This document shows positions 22,959-24,667 of a stretch of 24,667 bases of DNA, one piece after another. Each line of letters begins with the position of its first letter. Positions within the stretch are counted from its first letter, which is position 1. The translations under genes were made by a program, and so were the position numbers. Source of the stretch: Silvimonas sp. (GTDB lineage Bacteria > Pseudomonadota > Gammaproteobacteria > Burkholderiales > Chitinibacteraceae); contig JASLES010000050.1 in NCBI GenBank assembly GCA_030151005.1, forward strand, positions 1-24,667. The letters are read 5' to 3'. A model generated the notes under the pieces. The model was not told the DNA's origin. It saw only the letters and a list, made by a program, of their open reading frames with translations, and did not search any database.

Positions 22959-23080
22959 GGGCCCGGCACCCCGGGTATCAAATGCTCTTCAATTCGCGCC
23001 GCAAGGCGCTAACACGCAAACATCGCAAAAGGCGGATTGTCGCCACCGCTCAGAATCCCCCCTCCGCCCCTCCGCACAAA

Positions 23081-23115
23081 ACAAAAAAGCGCGACTCAAC
23101 GCCGCGCTTTTTTGT
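23081..23115 (-). terminator. Terminator of the phosphoesterase gene
   Basis: A perfect 13-bp stem (23081-23093 with 23103-23115) around a 9-base loop. Read on the minus strand it ends in TTTTTTGTTTTG and lies 18 bases after the phosphoesterase stop. Confidence 0.9.
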
Positions 23116-23133
23116 CCCCATCGCATCAACTCG

Positions 23134-24667
23134 TCATACCTGCAATGCCCCGGTCAAATCCCCCGGCGGTTGCGCGCCCCGCGCCTTGAACGCCGCGTCC
23201 CGCTCCGCAATCCCTTCCAGCTTGGGTAGACCATGCACGCGGGTAATCAACCGCAGGATGGAGGTCGTGTCATAGAAGGTGTGATCCACATACCCGCGCT
23301 TGGCAAACGGCGACACCACCAGTGCCGGAATACGCGAGCCCGGGCCCCAGCGGTCGCCTTGCGGCGGGGCCACGTGGTCCCACCAACCACCGTTTTCATC
23401 ATGGGTGATGACCACCACCATGTTTTTCCACTGGGGCGAGCTCATCAGGTGCATCAGGATGTTGGCGACATGACGATCGCCGGATTCCACATCTGAATAC
23501 CCGGCATGCATGTTCAGATTGCCCTGCGGCTTGTAGAAGGTCACGGCAGGCAGTTTGCCGGCGACGGCGTCAGCCAGGAAACGGTTGGACATCGGGCTGT
23601 CGCCCATGCCGCCATCTCGCAAATGTTCAGCGCGCGCGGCGGTGCCGGGGCCAAACTGCTTGAAATAATTGAACGGCTGATGGTGGAACTGGAAGTTAGG
23701 CTGATCCGGGCCGCCTTTGCCATCCAGCGCCGCTTGCCAGCCGCCGGCGTACCAGGCCCAGCTCACGCCTTTGCGGGATAGCAGATCGCCAATGGTGTCG
23801 TAGCTCTGCGGCGGCAGCGTGGCCGGGTCATTCGGGTTGGCCAGGGTTTTGTCGCCATCGGGTGCGGGTTTGATAAAGCTGGGCTGGTAGGGCGGGGCCA
23901 TGGTGTTCACGGCGTAGCCATCTGGCGTCATGGCGCCGTCGTTGGCAAATTTGGGTTTGCCATCCAGTGCGGAAGCCGGGTTTTCGGCATGCAGGGTCAG
24001 GCGCGTGCCTTGCGGGCCGCCATCGACCTTGGCGATCTTTTTGGCGGCCACGCTGTTGGCTACGTCCGGATACACGTTGGGCCGCGCAGTAACCAGGAAT
24101 TGATGGTTCATGTAAGAGCCGCCAAACGCCGCCATAAAGAAGCGGTCGCACAGCGTGAACTGCCGGGCAATCTGGTACATGTTCAGGTTTTTGGCGGTCT
24201 GGTCGTAGTAACCCATCACCAAACCACCGGAATCGGCCCAGGCGGCAAACTGGTCGTTCTTGCCGCCGTTGATCTGCATCTGGTTCTGGTAGAACAAATG
24301 CCACAGATCGCGCGTGATCACGGCTTCGGGCAGCGGCTGGCCTTCAGCATCCTTGAGCGGGAAGGGCGCGTTGGGCAGTTTGTCGATCTGCTCTTCCTTG
24401 ATCATGTAGTACTTGCCGCCCACGGTCTGGCCGCGTTGCACCAGACCGCCCCAGATTTTGGGCAGCGTTGGCAGCGGCTGACCGTTGCGGTCGGTCTGGG
24501 TGTATTGCGCAGCACTCAGGGACGATAGCGGTTCTTGCACGCCCGGAAAATCGGCATACAGATTGTTGAAGCTGCGGTTTTCCAGGTAGATCACCACAAT
24601 GTTTTTCACATGGGCGTTCAGCCGCGCGTCCAGCGGGCCGCTGGCGTGTTGGGGACGGTTTTTGGCC
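23134..24667 (-). CDS. Phosphoesterase/acid phosphatase (phospholipase C-like family), N terminus outside window
   Basis: At least 511 codons of a PF04185-type phosphoesterase. Motifs: KNIVVIYLENRSFNNLYADF near the visible start (metal-binding Glu-Asn), GGSYMNHQFLVTARP in the middle (family core with conserved Asn-His), DVESGDRHVANILMHL, and VVVITHDENGGWWDHVAPP with the second metal site, then GPGSRIPALVVSPFAKRGYVDHTFYDTTSILR. The family hydrolyses phosphomonoesters or phospholipids in the periplasm or outside. GTG at 24609 is not the start: the frame stays open to the window edge and the upstream residues (RPQHASGPLDARLNAHV) fit the family. The signal peptide, if any, is therefore outside. 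The gene ends at a strong terminator. Confidence 0.9.
   Translation of the reverse strand, partial: AKNRPQHASGPLDARLNAHVKNIVVIYLENRSFNNLYADFPGVQEPLSSLSAAQYTQTDRNGQPLPTLPKIWGGLVQRGQTVGGKYYMIKEEQIDKLPNAPFPLKDAEGQPLPEAVITRDLWHLFYQNQMQINGGKNDQFAAWADSGGLVMGYYDQTAKNLNMYQIARQFTLCDRFFMAAFGGSYMNHQFLVTARPNVYPDVANSVAAKKIAKVDGGPQGTRLTLHAENPASALDGKPKFANDGAMTPDGYAVNTMAPPYQPSFIKPAPDGDKTLANPNDPATLPPQSYDTIGDLLSRKGVSWAWYAGGWQAALDGKGGPDQPNFQFHHQPFNYFKQFGPGTAARAEHLRDGGMGDSPMSNRFLADAVAGKLPAVTFYKPQGNLNMHAGYSDVESGDRHVANILMHLMSSPQWKNMVVVITHDENGGWWDHVAPPQGDRWGPGSRIPALVVSPFAKRGYVDHTFYDTTSILRLITRVHGLPKLEGIAERDAAFKARGAQPPGDLTGALQV

Larger units (their letters stand above)
22236..23065. repeat. Composite nested inverted repeat (about 830 bp), non-coding
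   Basis: Four blocks occur on the left and again, inverted and in mirrored order, on the right. Outer block: 22236-22270 with 23031-23065 (imperfect). Then 22271-22330 with 22959-23030, diverged but alignable (AGCGCC, CGGCGCG, TTTGATAC, CCGG shared). Then 22331-22381 with 22908-22958 (identical over 51 bases). Then 22512-22531 with 22799-22818 (identical over 20). Innermost is the REP-like pair 22603-22630 with 22709-22737. Between the 51- and 20-base blocks the arms differ in sequence and length. No open frame in it has protein-like features, and no transposase is present. Confidence 0.85.

Noticed and set aside
22236..23065. CRISPR array or insertion sequence
   Set aside because: Repeats are inverted and mirrored rather than regularly spaced direct repeats, and no transposase frame exists between them.
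22272..23275. Several open frames of 69-175 codons inside the repeat region
   Set aside because: They run through palindromic repeats, overlap each other on both strands, and show no protein-like features.
24607..24609. GTG as the start of the phosphoesterase
   Set aside because: The frame continues upstream to the window edge with family-like residues, so the gene is cut by the window end.

Overview
The window reads as a chromosomal segment of a GC-rich Gram-negative bacterium, most likely a betaproteobacterium. The support is the TonB receptor, a PEP-CTERM protein, an Aer-type chemoreceptor, a complete YehZYXW-type betaine importer, and a C-terminally PilZ-like protein. Placement near Neisseriales/Chitinibacteraceae is only an impression. 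No phage, transposase, toxin-antitoxin or CRISPR locus is visible. Most genes look like ordinary chromosomal genes.

Layout: 1-120 is the 3' part of a 5S rRNA with a strong terminator, i.e. the end of an rRNA operon. 198-3340 (+) holds a small Sel1-repeat protein, AMP nucleosidase (amn) and a low-complexity DUF5610-like protein. 3384-8000 (-) is a tight five-gene operon: periplasmic betaine-binding protein (osmF/yehZ), permease (yehY), ATPase with CBS (yehX), permease (yehW), and then a leaderless PhnD-like binding protein coupled by an ATGA overlap. A membrane fatty-acid desaturase (8091-9002, -) lies just upstream in the same direction. 9288-12857 (+) has a two-receiver diguanylate cyclase and a TonB-dependent siderophore receptor behind a Fur-box-like site. 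13009-13902 (+) is an EamA-type exporter; 13982-14821 (-) a NIDO-like PEP-CTERM protein; 15216-16796 (-) an Aer-like chemoreceptor. A tRNA-Ser(UGA) with terminator sits at 17372-17501. 17550-20358 (-) holds a 508-aa protein of unknown function with a PilZ-like C terminus and a PLP aminotransferase. 20458-22065 (+) is an ABC-F ATPase (ybiT). The window ends inside a phosphoesterase/acid phosphatase gene (-).

The most unusual part is the gene-free stretch 22125-23080. It is a nested, imperfect palindrome about 830 bp long (22236-23065). Four blocks occur in order on the left and in inverted, mirror order on the right: an approximately 35-bp outer block, an exact 51-bp block, an exact 20-bp block, and a REP-like hairpin. 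It looks like a composite non-coding repeat cassette with no protein of its own.

Functional themes: osmotic and membrane adaptation (betaine import, desaturase), iron uptake, c-di-GMP signalling (a cyclase and a possible PilZ effector), energy taxis, and surface protein sorting. All functional calls come from reading protein motifs and recalled family features; no database search was run.
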